The notes beneath the pieces are model-generated. The model saw only the letters and a list, made by a program, of their open reading frames with translations, was not told the DNA's origin and did no database searches. A DNA stretch of 64,000 nt, taken from assembly GCF_024323335.1 (NCBI RefSeq), contig NC_066580.1, forward strand, positions 443,587,851-443,651,850. The letters run 5' to 3'. Origin of the DNA: Lathyrus oleraceus. Taxonomy: Eukaryota; Streptophyta; Magnoliopsida; Fabales; Fabaceae. Positions within the stretch are counted from its first letter, which is position 1. The number at the start of each line of letters is the position of its first letter. Shown piece by piece: positions 22,725 through 34,074 of the stretch. A program made the translations under genes and the position numbers.

Positions 22725-25700
22725 TGTCGCATTACGCGAAAAACCGGCGGGAAACAAGAACAACAGAGCCGCCACCGTGCGTTATTTATCCCAAAAGAGG
22801 GAAAGGAAACGCTCAGAGTAAACCTGGAAAAAGCATGGTCTCGCGACCAAAGAGAATGGGATCGGGAGTCGGTTATGCGAAGGGAAGGTATTAGCACCCC
22901 TACGCATCCGTCGTACTCGACGGGATCCACGCACAAAAGGAAGGAAAATGGTTGCTCAAACACTGCTCAAATAAACACACTGGTTGAAAGAGACACAAGA
23001 AAACAAACGAGACTGACTCGGCAGGATATCGCATCCTGGGCCTACTTAGTCTATCAGGCATAGACATCAGAGTCTAAGTAGTTCGGACTAGGGAACGACA
23101 CATGCTCGCTAGGATACCGCATCCTATGCATACGTATCTCCTTTGGACGAAGGAGAATCAGAGCATTCGTAGCTCGGCTAACACGCACACAAACAAACAG
23201 ACAAAGGCAAACGTGGAGCCTGAATGCCAATCACTGGACTTACATCAGCATCCGAACCAAAACACCCACACTGGAACCCGAACGCCACTCGATGGACTTA
23301 CATCGGCTTCCAAGCACACAACAAAACAAAGACACAGGCGCCCGGATAGATCTGCTCATCTCCTGCCTACGTACCTCATCTGGTATGAGGATCAGGGCGA
23401 CGTAGTTCCCCTACACAGGGATACAGGACTAGCTTAACTAGATAACAGAGGGAGACACAACTAGGGAGACTATGACTCGAGCCTAGATGTTATCATGCAA
23501 ATTCATCCCTAAGTTAAGGTTTCTAGCTAACTTGCACAGGGAGCAAGCCTATCCTAAACATGACTTGCATAGGAAGCAAGCCAAACCAAACCTAACTTGC
23601 ACAGGAAGCAAGCTAAAGCAAACACACAAGCACAAGTAGCACACACTATATGCAAGCAATGGGCTCAATCAAGGTTAGGTTTTAGTCGAGGGGTCATATC
23701 AACCTCAACAAACAAACCACTGTAACTGGGTAGTGTTAGCTCTTAACCCTAACATTGAGAGTTAGGGTGAAGCTGATGAAAAGTGAGTGAAGATGAGACT
23801 TCACAGCTCTTATCCCTGGCCTGGGAGAGCTTAAGACAAGGATGTGTGGGTTCAGAAAGTGGGAACCCTTCTACACATTTGACACTGACTCAACTGTACA
23901 ACTGTACAAGATCTTGGGTTAGTATCTGCAATGCATCAACACAGTGGTGTGAGCAAAGCAGATGACACACAGAATAGCAGGGGATGGATTGCACATCCCT
24001 TGTATCTGCCAATGCCTCTTCACTTAGGAGGTCTTTGAATATGTGCAAGGACAAAAGTAAACAGTCACAGACATTGCCTCTTAAGGAGGACTTCAGACAG
24101 GTGCCTGGCCAAGTAACAGGCCAGGTCTTCCAGACTACATGAAGTAAGGAAGTTATACCTCAATGCAAATTGCTATCAAGCAAAGCAAAGCAAAGTTCTC
24201 AAAGAACTATTAGCAACTAATGTACCTGAAATCAGTCAAACACAATTAGTATACCAGACACAAAGTTAAAACAAACAGCATAAGCCAACAGACAACACAG
24301 TCAATCAGATGTGCAGAGCATAAGCTCATAACAAGTGAGCTAAGCAACCTACAAAACAAACAAGTTAGTTCATGATAAACAATCAAACTCAATCAACTTG
24401 TATTAATCTCTTTGGAGCATTTGCTGCTTAACCTGAAAAATCAAACTTAAACATGAGTAACAAGACCACTAGGACAAGCCTAGGGTCAAAAGGAGATAAA
24501 AAAAATTAAAACAGCAAGGGACAAGTGCCCAAAGTCAAGACAAATCAATCAAGAAACAAACCCAAGTGGTTTCACAATCATATCATTCACCATTATCATT
24601 TCACAAGCAAATTAGGTCAAAGCATGGCATATAGAACCTCAAAGAAGTCAACAGAATGTCTCAACTCAAATTAAATCACAAACATTCCAAAAAAATCCTC
24701 AAATAAATCATGATCAAACATCATTCACAACATGATAAGCACACCAAATTTCAGCTCATTTGGATCAAAGGAAGTAGGTCAATGAAAATCAGAAAGTCAT
24801 GGTAAGCAAAAGCATACTCATACAAAGCATCAAAACATGCACCAACTTCAATTAATCATAAAACAGAAACAACATATGATAAATGAATGGGACTAAAACC
24901 ATGACAAGCTATAAGATGTCTACAATCCACATGTTAAATTTCAAGTCCATCCAATTAAGCATTAGAATTTCACAAATCATATGGCATCATGTGTCACAAA
25001 AGTCAACAATTTGGTCAAACAGGGGAGAAATTGCCAATCAATTAAGAAATGCATTCAAAAATTCCAGAAAACTTCACACACATTCTCAACATGCACAAGT
25101 GTCTTCATGCAAAAATCCAGACCATTTTGAGTTCATTAAGCATGGTAATTAAAATCATGAAGTTGGACATGCATGGTGTGACACAAATTGTCACACCCCT
25201 ATTCAAAAAATCATATCTCCACAACCAGCAATGATAAAATTACAAACTCTACACCAAAATCACCAATAACATGTCTAGTTTAAGCACAAAAAATTTGAGA
25301 AGCATTGGATTATGTATCATCATTTCACAAGCAATTTGGCAAGGCATACACAAAATGGACACATATGACAAACCCTAGCACATTTAAAAATCTACACGTG
25401 CAAAAAATCTGGAAAAGTCATCATAATAAACTAGAGGTCATGAGGAGCATTTCACAAAAAATCCCATCAAATTTGGATTAAAATTGAAGAACTTATGAAT
25501 TTTCTAAGTTGGCCATGCAAAATGAAATAAAAATTGAGAAATGAAATGATTTAATGCCATAAAAATGATTTGGGAATTAATTAATAAAATGAATAGTGTC
25601 GGGGCCAAAACGCCCCGTATCACTAATCCCATGTGGCCGCTTGGACCCAATCAACGCCTTTCCAGCCAATTGCACTGCTCGCGTGGCAGATGATCGGACC

Positions 25701-27505
25701 AATGCATGAAGTGCTTTGCGAAAAACACATGCAGGTCGCGGATGAAGGCCAACAGCAGATTAAAACAGGAATTTCAAAGAAAATTTTCCAGCCTTCCACA
25801 TGTTCATCATGCCAATACCAGTTCAAGAACTTTTCTCTCCGATTTCAAAAACAATCACACCGTCGCGTTCGTCTTCCAGCATATATTCACAATCCAACAA
25901 CGATTCATCAAGAAAACAAAAGGTATATGCAAATCGAAGGAAAAACACATTAACATCAAAACTTTAAATGCTTGTAACTAACTCGACTTGGCACGAAAAT
26001 CAACGGTTCAAAGCTCGTTTAACTCAGCGTTCAAAGATCTACAAGTAACACTCAACAAATTCATGAATCGAGATGGTCGAAATCTGACCTTTATGAAGAA
26101 CAGCAGTTGAATTCACGGTTATTTGTCCTTGTTTTGTGCAAACAGAAATTCTACCATGCTCCAGGAGGTGAATGGAAGTAGGTTGGATGTCCAATTGCTT
26201 CAAATCCAGCTCAAAAATCCAACTGCCATGGAAGGGGTTCAATGGAACAGTGCTATGAAACAGCTCTACAGTTGTGATTCAAGGCTTGCAAAAGCTTCAA
26301 AAAGGTTTGTAGGTGATGGCACAATGGAAAAGAGCAAGAGTCCTCTGAAGATTTTCAGAAAAATTCCAAGTGAAGAATTGAGTGTTCTTGAGAGAAAATG
26401 AAGTTTTGATCTGATTTGGTGAATAGTGGCTAGGGTTTTCAGTCTGAAATAATCAATATATACTCTGTTTAACATTGCTTAAGTGTGGTTAGTGAAAATG
26501 GTAATTGGTTTTAGCTTAAATGAAATGTTTTGCCAATTTGCTAAAAACCACCCAAAAATGCATGGGGTGCATGCTAATGCACGAAAATGGGCTTTAAACA
26601 ACCTCCAAATGTGATTTCTGAACAATTGCAAATGGTAAAAAGCATTGGAAATGTTTAATTTGAAAGCTCATTTTTTCACCTCTCTCTTTTTTAATTCATG
26701 CCACTTGAAAAAGGCCATTTTGCTTGGATGATTTTTGGTAAATTGTGATGAAGGATTTGGATAGAGCATATCAAATGTGACTTGTAGCAAAAAACCTCAC
26801 CCAATTTGGCCAAATGGTTTGGAAGATATGCCACTTTGAAGTTCAAAAAATCTTGAGAATGATTTGATCATAACTTGCCAACCATAAATGAGAAATGAGT
26901 GTTCTTGGACTTATTGGAAAGGTGAGAGCAAGATCTTCAACTTTCATGTTGGACAAAATTTCATTTGAAGCTTGTATAATGATGTAAATTTGAGGAGAAA
27001 AACTTTCTATTTTTGGCAGTTTCCAATTACAGGTCACCTGCCATTTTAGGAAACTTTTTGTCTGACTTTATTTTCTCCAATCTTGATCTTTGAAATGTCA
27101 AATGAGACTTGTATGGACATGAATGAACCCTTTCAAACCATCTCCCACCTTGAAATCCATAAAATCAGGCACAGTTGACCACAGTTGACTATAGTTGACT
27201 TTCTAGGGTTTCTGGTGAATTGAACCATGACTGATGACTTCTGATCACCCAATCCTTAACCAAGACACTTCAAAAGGACACCTAGGTCATTTGAACATGT
27301 TGGACCAACCCTAGGGCCTTGTCTCAATGGAAATTGCACTTGCTTGCTTGACTGACTGATCTCCTGACCAGTTTGACCTAATTTGTCAGTTGAACTTGCA
27401 CTTGGGCCAATGGACAATGCAATGCTATGCAGCGGACTATGTTAATGTTATGACCTAATATGAAAATGTATGTACAAAAGGTAGGTGCAAATTTGAGGTG
27501 CTACA
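22725..27505 (-). repeat. TE-E 5' LTR (right copy)
   Basis: 4781 bp, TGTAGCACC...TGCGACA in sense, pairing with 9674-14455. Differences between the copies are mostly single transitions. It is followed on the plus strand by the CGTGG duplication and TE-B gag. Confidence 0.95.
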
Positions 27506-27510
27506 CGTGG

Positions 27511-28677
27511 TTTACAACTTTGCCACCAAATTCCATAGATGCTTGGCCCCAGTTGGAAAGATTGTTTCATGAACAATTCTACATGGGCCAAACTAAGATA
27601 AGTCTTAAGGAATTAGCCAACATCAAAAGAAAATTCACCGAACCTATAGATGATTATCTGAATAGGTTCCGTTTGTTGAAATCTAGATGCTTTACAATAG
27701 TGCCTGAACACGAGTTGGTCGAAATGGCCGCTGGAGGTTTAGACTATTCCATCAGGAAAAAGTTAGATACTCAGCATCTAAGAGACATGGCCCAATTAGC
27801 AGATAGGGTTCGACAGGTCGAACGCTTAAAATCTGAAAATGCTAGAGCAAATAAGAATTATAAGAAAGAGAGGGTTGCTTATGTCGAATTCGAAGACGGA
27901 GAGTCTGAAATCTCTGATGACCCGTATGGTCTTGAGGAATTCGAAGTGGATTTGGCTGAATTAAAAGAAGCACCACCTTATGCCTGCAAATTACTTACAC
28001 CTTCGAATGGCAGGAACCCTGTCGAAACTGAAAAGAATGATAGATTTCCCAAAAAGACTTACACATTTGATGTTACCAAATGTGACGAGATCTTCGATTT
28101 ATTAGTAAAAGATGGCCAAATGATAGTGCCTCCTAATACCAAAATTCCTCCGTTAAAACAACGAAAGAAAAGAGGCTTCTGTAAATATCATAATTTTTTA
28201 GGCCATAAAACCTCACAATGCTTTCTTTTCAGGGATCTTATTCAGAATGCAATCAGGGATGACCGCCTCAAGTTAGCTGACAAAGGAAAGAACCATCTGA
28301 AGGTTGATGCTGATCCCCTCAACATTGTTGAGACAAACTATGCTGAACCTGTCGAAATCAACATGATTGACGTAGGGGAAGTGGAGGCTGTAAAGGCAAC
28401 AGGAACTGAAGGCTATGCGCTGGATGGAAAGCAGGCTACCGATGACCTAAATAACGATGTTTCCTTTGGAATCTCTGTCAAAGGTAAACAGGTTGCTAAC
28501 GTCGAACCAAGGGCCACTGACGGTCTCAAGGGGAAAGCAACTGAGGCTACTGAGGGCCTAAGAAAGAAATTCGAAGAAATTTCAATCACTGATGGCGCCA
28601 GTCTAGGTGTCAACATGGTGGATCTGAAACAACCCCCCCCCCCCCCCCAGAAATGGAGGAAGTGGAGAAATGTTTGA
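27511..28677 (+). pseudogene. TE-B gag, C-terminal part
   Basis: Resumes the gag frame after TE-E. Capsid core: PPNSIDAWPQLERLFHEQFY, then ELANIKRKFTEPIDDYLNRF and ELVEMAAGGLDYSIRKKL, the standard Retrotrans_gag blocks. A charged region follows, then a zinc-knuckle variant CX2HX4HX4C (CKYHNFLGHKTSQC, about 28180-28225) for RNA binding, and an acidic tail. A run of 16 C at 28633-28648 throws the frame, giving a premature end at 28677; the homologous reading continues in another frame right after the run. The open frame's apparent upstream start (27460) lies in TE-E's LTR and is not real. Confidence 0.9.
28633..28648 (+). repeat. Homopolymer of 16 C at a frame change
   Basis: The gag frame enters the run as Pro codons and the conserved downstream frame (EMEEVEKCLKMEQEG) is out of phase with it. 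Length slippage here, real or a sequencing error, decides whether gag-pol is continuous. Confidence 0.9.
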
Positions 28678-30362
28678 AGATGGAGCAAGAGGGGATGAAG
28701 TTTGGCCATCCCAAAGCCAACGAAAGCCTACGTGAATACCTTTGGAGATGTCACAAAAGAAATTCTGACATGTTGTTGTGCCCAAGGTGCAACATCAGGA
28801 TATGTTGAAGGGTGGCTGAGGATTATGAAAGATGGCAACAAACAAAGACTAAGAGAAACTGGAGGAAGGAAACCCAATTACAGAAGGTGTATCCCACGCC
28901 AAGAGAAAGCCTTCTTGGTTTCATTGTGCGTTGCTACAAGTATGAAACAGAATTCTTGATGTGTCCCAGGTGTAGGGCAGTGTACAACGGAGAATTAGCT
29001 GAAGCATTCGAAAGAATCCCATATGACCAAGGTTGGGACGGACATGGAGGTAACCCAAACATGTATAGCTTCGACAAGAGGGGAGCACCTAGGAGGCTAG
29101 ACAACCCTCACCCAAGGGCGAAAAGAGTTATGTTTAAACTGCTAGCAGAAGTCCCTGAGGACAAATGGACTCAGGAGGGACCAAAGAAAGGAAAGTGGAG
29201 AAGTTTTGTGGATGGAGGAAGAACCTCTTGGGCTTATAGAAAACAGTTCCAGGCATCCAAGAGAGAGGCTACCAGGCTAGAGAACTACAAAGGAAAGAAT
29301 CCTATGTCAAGATCCCAGTGGAGAAGACATCAGAGGTTGAGGAAGGCTGAAAGAGAGATGAATCTAAAAGAGACTGGAGAATCTAGCAGCGTCAAGGTTC
29401 CCCCAAATGTCACGAATTCGACCAAACCACCTGTAGGAAGGAAGTTGTTTCCAGATGAAAACATAAGTCAGAAAGTTCAGAAGGAACAAGTAAGAGAGGA
29501 GGAAATGCTCACTGACGACTTCGAGTCCGACGGAGTGTTTTCTATTAATATGAATTGCAACGTAGTCTCAGTCCTGCCATACGAATATAACCAGGAGACG
29601 GAGGTTGAAGATAATGAGGAAGCGAATGCTGTGGAGATGGTGAAGCACAAACCAGTGTGCTACTATCTTCTCAACAGCGGCGCTGTCGAAGAGCAGAACT
29701 CTCTTTTTGAAAGGCCTCACCAAGGGATGCAGAGTCACCTCAAGCCCCTATACATTAGGGCCAAGGTTGGACATGTGGGGGTGAATAAAGTTTTGGTGGA
29801 CGGAGGAGCAGCAGTCAATTTGATGCCCCAATTCATGTTAACGAAGATAGGTATGTTCGACACTGATGTCAAACCTTACAATATGGTATTGTCAAATTAT
29901 GAGGGTAAGATAGGACAGACTCTAGGTGTCATACAAGTGGATCTGACTGTTGGTTCAATCACAAGACCAACAATGTTCATGGTAATACCCGCGAAGGCAA
30001 ATTACAACTTACTACTAGGAAGAGAATGGATACATGGAATATGGGCATTCCCTTCGACCATGCATCAGAGGATATCCATCTGGAGAGAAGATGGTGTGGT
30101 AGAGAATGTTGAAGCTAACCAAAGTTACTTCATGGCAGAAGTAAACCATGTAGACAAGAGAAACTTCGACATGAACTTGGCTCACATAGGACCATGCCAC
30201 CCAACGGAAGAAGGCTACGCCCCAAATAAAAATTCCTTGTACTTCTTGACTCTTTATCCCAATGGCTTTCAGTGGGATAGGGAGATTATGGGAGACCCAG
30301 AAGAAGGGGAGTCATATGAAATACGGCCAATAGGCTGGGATGAAGACCTGTACTATGACTGA
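28650..30362 (+). pseudogene. TE-B Cys-rich spacer and aspartic protease region
   Basis: Two similar CPRC motifs (LLCPRCN near 28780 and EFLMCPRCRAVYN near 28955-28990) precede a basic segment. A TGA near 28805 breaks the frame between them. Protease: KVLVDGGAAVNLMP (about 29790) with DGG in place of DSG/DTG, then LGVIQVDLTVGS and NYNLLLGREWIHG, the second conserved protease block. DGG is usual in my experience of this clade, but activity is not implied. The tail runs to a TGA at 30360-30362 that overlaps the next frame by 23 bases, where the homologous reading shifts to RT. The protease would cut the gag-pol polyprotein in the particle. Confidence 0.8.
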
Positions 30363-32383
30363 GTCTTCTTTTCTCAAAAAGATTTCGGCCTACATGGCTG
30401 AGAACAAAAGACAAGCGGCTCTCGAAGCCGAGATAACAAACATGGCTGACAAAGCCACATATGGTGAAATCTATAATACAGGACCTGGGGAGTACTCTAA
30501 ACCAAAACCCTTTGACGAACAAGTACCTGTGGAACTAACAAAACAGAGGTTAGATGCCATCTATAATGAAGAGCCTATGGGATTCGAAAAAGATCCAGTA
30601 ATGTCAAGTGCGAAGATATTGGCGCAAGATCCTCTTGAAGAAATTGATCTCGGAAATGAGAGTGCAAAAAGGATCACCTACATCAACACTAAACTGGACC
30701 CCAAATTGAAAGTAAGAGTAATTGAATTGCTAAGAGAAAACAAAGATTGCTTTGTTTAGGACTACGACGAGATGCCTGATTTGAAGAGGGACTTAGTCGA
30801 ATTAAAGCTGCCTATCAAGGATGGCAAGAAACCCATCAAGCAGACTCCAAGGAGATTCGCCCCAGAGATCCTCTCAAAGATAAAAAAAAGAGGTCGAAAG
30901 ACCTCTTCGATGCAATTTCATTAGGACCACAAGGTATGTCGATTGGATTGCAAATATAGTTCCTATTATCAAGAAAAATGGCTCTTTGCGAGTGTGTATA
31001 GATTTTCGTGATCTAAATGCAGCAACTCCTAAAGATGAGTATCCAATGCCTGTGGCAGAGATGCTGTTTGACTCAGCCGCAGGCTATGAATATCTCAGCA
31101 TGCTTGATGGATATTCTGGCTATAACCAGATTTTCATTGCATAAGAGGATGTTTCTAAAACAACCTTTCGATGCCCAGGGGAAATAGGCACGTATGAGTG
31201 GATAGTTATGCCCTTTGGTCTAAAAAACGTTGGGGCAACATACCAACGAGCAATGAATTCTATATTCCATGATTATATAGAGACATTTATGCAAGTGTAC
31301 ATAGATGATATTGTGATAAAGTCTACATCAGATGAAGATCATCTAACCCATCTTAGCCAATCATTCGAAAGATTGAGAAAACATGGCTTAAAAATGAATC
31401 CTCTTAAGTGTGCATTCTTTGTGCAGGCTGGAGATTTTCTGGGCTTTGTGGTCCATAAAAAGGGGATAGAAATCAATCAAAATAAGACGAAGGCTATTAT
31501 GGAGACCAAAGCACCATCAACCAAGAAAGAATTGCAATCATTATTAGGAAAGATAAACTTCCTAAGAAGATTCATTTCGAATTTAAATGGTCGAACTCAA
31601 GCCTTCTCTCCCCTCCTACGCCTGAAACAAGGCAAGTTCGAATGGAATGACGAACATCAAAAGGAATTCGACAAGATCAAACATTATCTGACGAATCCTC
31701 CTATCTTGGCACCACCATGTGGAAAGAAGCCTATGAGACTGTATATATCAGCTTCCGACACTACCATAGGTAGCATGTTGGTGCAAGAGAATGAAGATGG
31801 CGTCGAAAGAGCCATTTATTATCTTAGTAGGGTTTTAAATGATGCAGAAACTAGATACACTTCAATAGAAAAGTTGTGTCTTTGTTTGCATTTCTCTTGT
31901 ACTAAACTCAAGTATTATATAAAACCTATTGATTTATACGTCTCTTCACATTTTGATGTCATCAAGTATATGTTATCTAAGCCAATAATGCACAGTCGAA
32001 TTGGCAAATGGGCTTTAGCACTCACTGAATACTCTTTAACCTTTATGCCATTAAGGGCAATGAAGGGACAAATAGTATCAGACTTTATTGTAGACCATGC
32101 AGTGGTCGAAAATCCTCAACTTCAAGTTGAGTTGAAACCTTGGAAATTATTCTTCGACGGTTCCACTCATAAGGATGGAAGTGGGGTTGGGATCATGTTA
32201 ATTTCTCCTGACGGAATTCCAACAAAACTCAAATATAGAATTGAAGGTCCCCTTTGTTCTAACAACGAAGCAGAATATGAAGCCCTTATTGCAGGACTTG
32301 AGGCTTTGTTGGAATTGGGGGCAACTAGGGTCGAAATTAAAGGAGACTCAGAATTAGTAATCAAGCAACTGACGAAGGAGTAA
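30340..32383 (+). pseudogene. TE-B reverse transcriptase, RNase H and second RNase H-like domain
   Basis: Linker to 30759 (TAG where Trp is expected before DYDEMPDL), then a frameshift at the A run near 30883. RT blocks follow: GSLRVCIDFRDLNAATPKDE, MLDGYSGYNQI (TAA at about 31143), MPFGLKNVGATYQRAM, catalytic YIDD at 31298-31309, then FLGFVVHKKGI and the thumb KELQSLLGKINFLRRFI. RNase H follows with YISASDTTIGSMLVQ and AIYYLSRVL. A second RNase H-like domain (32150-32370) has FFDGSTHKDG, NNEAEYEALIAGL and GDSELVIKQL with its D, E and D residues visible. This dual arrangement defines Tat elements. A TAA at 32381-32383 and a shift end the block. Confidence 0.9.
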
Positions 32384-32385
32384 AA

Positions 32386-33949
32386 ATGTATAAAAGAAAA
32401 TTTGATTATGTACTTCGCATTGCAAATAGGTTACTAAAAAAATTCGAATATATCGACATAAAACATGTCCCTAGAATAAAAAACCAAGAAGCTAATGACT
32501 TAGCACAAATAGCTTCAGGGTATAGAATTTCAAAAGAGAAGCTAGAAGAACTTGTCGAAGTAAGAGGAAAGGCAATGGCTGCCAGATTGTCTCCGACAGA
32601 TTTGGAAAGCACTCAGTTAGGATATTCTAACAAAGAGGAGTTTGAAGTACTGGCCATTGATACTTTAATAGATACAGATTGGAGGAATCCAATTATTAAT
32701 TATCTTAAGGACCCTTCGACAGATGCAGAAAGAAAAACCAAGTACAGGGCTTTATCTTATGTTTTGATGGGGAATGAATTATTCAAGAAAACCCCTGAAG
32801 GGATCCTGTTAAAATGTTTAGGAGAAAACGAAGCTTACTTGGCATTATCTAGTGTACATAGTGGAGCCTGTGGAGCACACCAGGCAGGCCCATAAGATGA
32901 AGTGGTTGCTTTTCAGATATGGAATGTATTGGCCCACCATGTTAAAGGATTGTATAGAGTTTGCTAAGGGTTGCCAAGAATGTCAAATACATGCAGGAAT
33001 TCAACATGCTCCTACAAGTGAGCTTCATACAATTATTAAGCCTTGGCCTTTCAAGGGGTGGGCATTAGATCTAATTGGGGAAATTCGACCCAATTCATCC
33101 AAAGGTCAAAGGTACATACTTGTGGGAATTGACTATTTCACTAAATAGGTCGAAGTAGTACCTTTAGTAAATGTGGATCAAGAAACTGTTATCGAATTCA
33201 TTCAAAGGCAAATATTATATAGATTTGGAATCCCAGAAAGTATAACAACAGATCAAGGACCAGTTTTTACTGGTCGAAAGATGCAAGAGTTTGTAAAGGA
33301 AATGGGTTTCAAATTATTAACATCCACACCCTATTAGGTTCAAGCCAATGGGCAAGTCGAAGCAGCCAATAAAGTAATAATTGGTTTAATAAAAAAACAT
33401 GTAGGGAAGAAGCCAAAAAATTGGTACAAAACTTTAGATCAAGTAATTTGGGCTTGTCGAACCTCCCCTAAAGAAGCTACTAACACTACACCTTTCCAGC
33501 TTACATTTGGACATGATGCAGTATTACATGTCGAAATCTACTCGCAATTAGTGAGAATCCAAAGCCAAGGAGAAATTCCATCTGACTTATACTGGGAAAT
33601 GATGATAAATGAGCTGGTGGATTTGGACGAAGAAAGGTTGCATGCGCTAGAAGTATTAAGAAGACAGAAGGAGAGGGTAGCAAGGGCATACAATAAGAGG
33701 GTCAAAGGTAAAACTTTCACTATGAATGATTTAGTTTGGAAAGTTATATTACCTATGGATCGAAAGAATAAAGCATTAGGAAAATGGTCTCCACATTGGG
33801 AAGGACCTTTTCAAATTTTAAAAGCCTTTTCAAATAACGCATACGAAATAGAAGAATTAACAGAGGATCGAAGAATCCTAAAAGTAAATGGGAAATACTT
33901 AAAGAAGTATAAACCATTTTTGCATGAAGTTAAAATCATAACAACATAG
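32386..33949 (+). pseudogene. TE-B integrase
   Basis: A shifted frame carries KHVPRIKNQEANDLAQIASGY, the end of the second RNase H region, to 32895. The zinc finger follows (H...H near 32880-32895, GCQECQIH near 32970). The core has WALDLIGEI (first D, about 33065), TTDQGPVFTG (second D, about 33250) and ANGQVEAANK (E, about 33355-33370). TAG stops occur after YFTK (33146-33148, where Trp is expected) and before VQANGQ (about 33338). C-terminal domain 33551-33949 with WEGPFQILKAF and NGKYLKKY. All catalytic residues are present but the frame is broken at least three times, so no full enzyme could be made. Integrase would insert the cDNA. Confidence 0.9.
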
Positions 33950-34074
33950 TAAGCAAAGAACTATCAAGGCCAAAATGGTGAAGATATTTAAACTCCAAAT
34001 TTTTGCCAAAATGGCTTTCGTCTTAATCAAATTACAAATAAACAAGAGTCGAATAGAACAAATACAGGTGGAAA

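Larger units (their letters stand above)
9674..27505 (-). mobile_element. TE-E: Ogre-like Ty3/gypsy element with 4.8-kb LTRs, non-autonomous
   Basis: 17,832 bp, flanked by perfect CGTGG target duplications (9669-9673, 27506-27510). Minus-strand orientation is set by the primer binding site at 22703-22722 and the polypurine tract at 14456-14467. In sense order: LTR (27505-22725), leader, one intact gag/linker ORF (21582-20296), decayed linker, RT, RNase H and integrase C-terminus, a 3-kb repeat-filled 3' region, LTR (14455-9674). Long LTRs and this PBS type point to the Ogre/Tat group. The LTRs differ at roughly 45 sites by eye (about 1%), far less damage than in pol, so the pol decay is probably older than this insertion. 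Confidence 0.93.
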
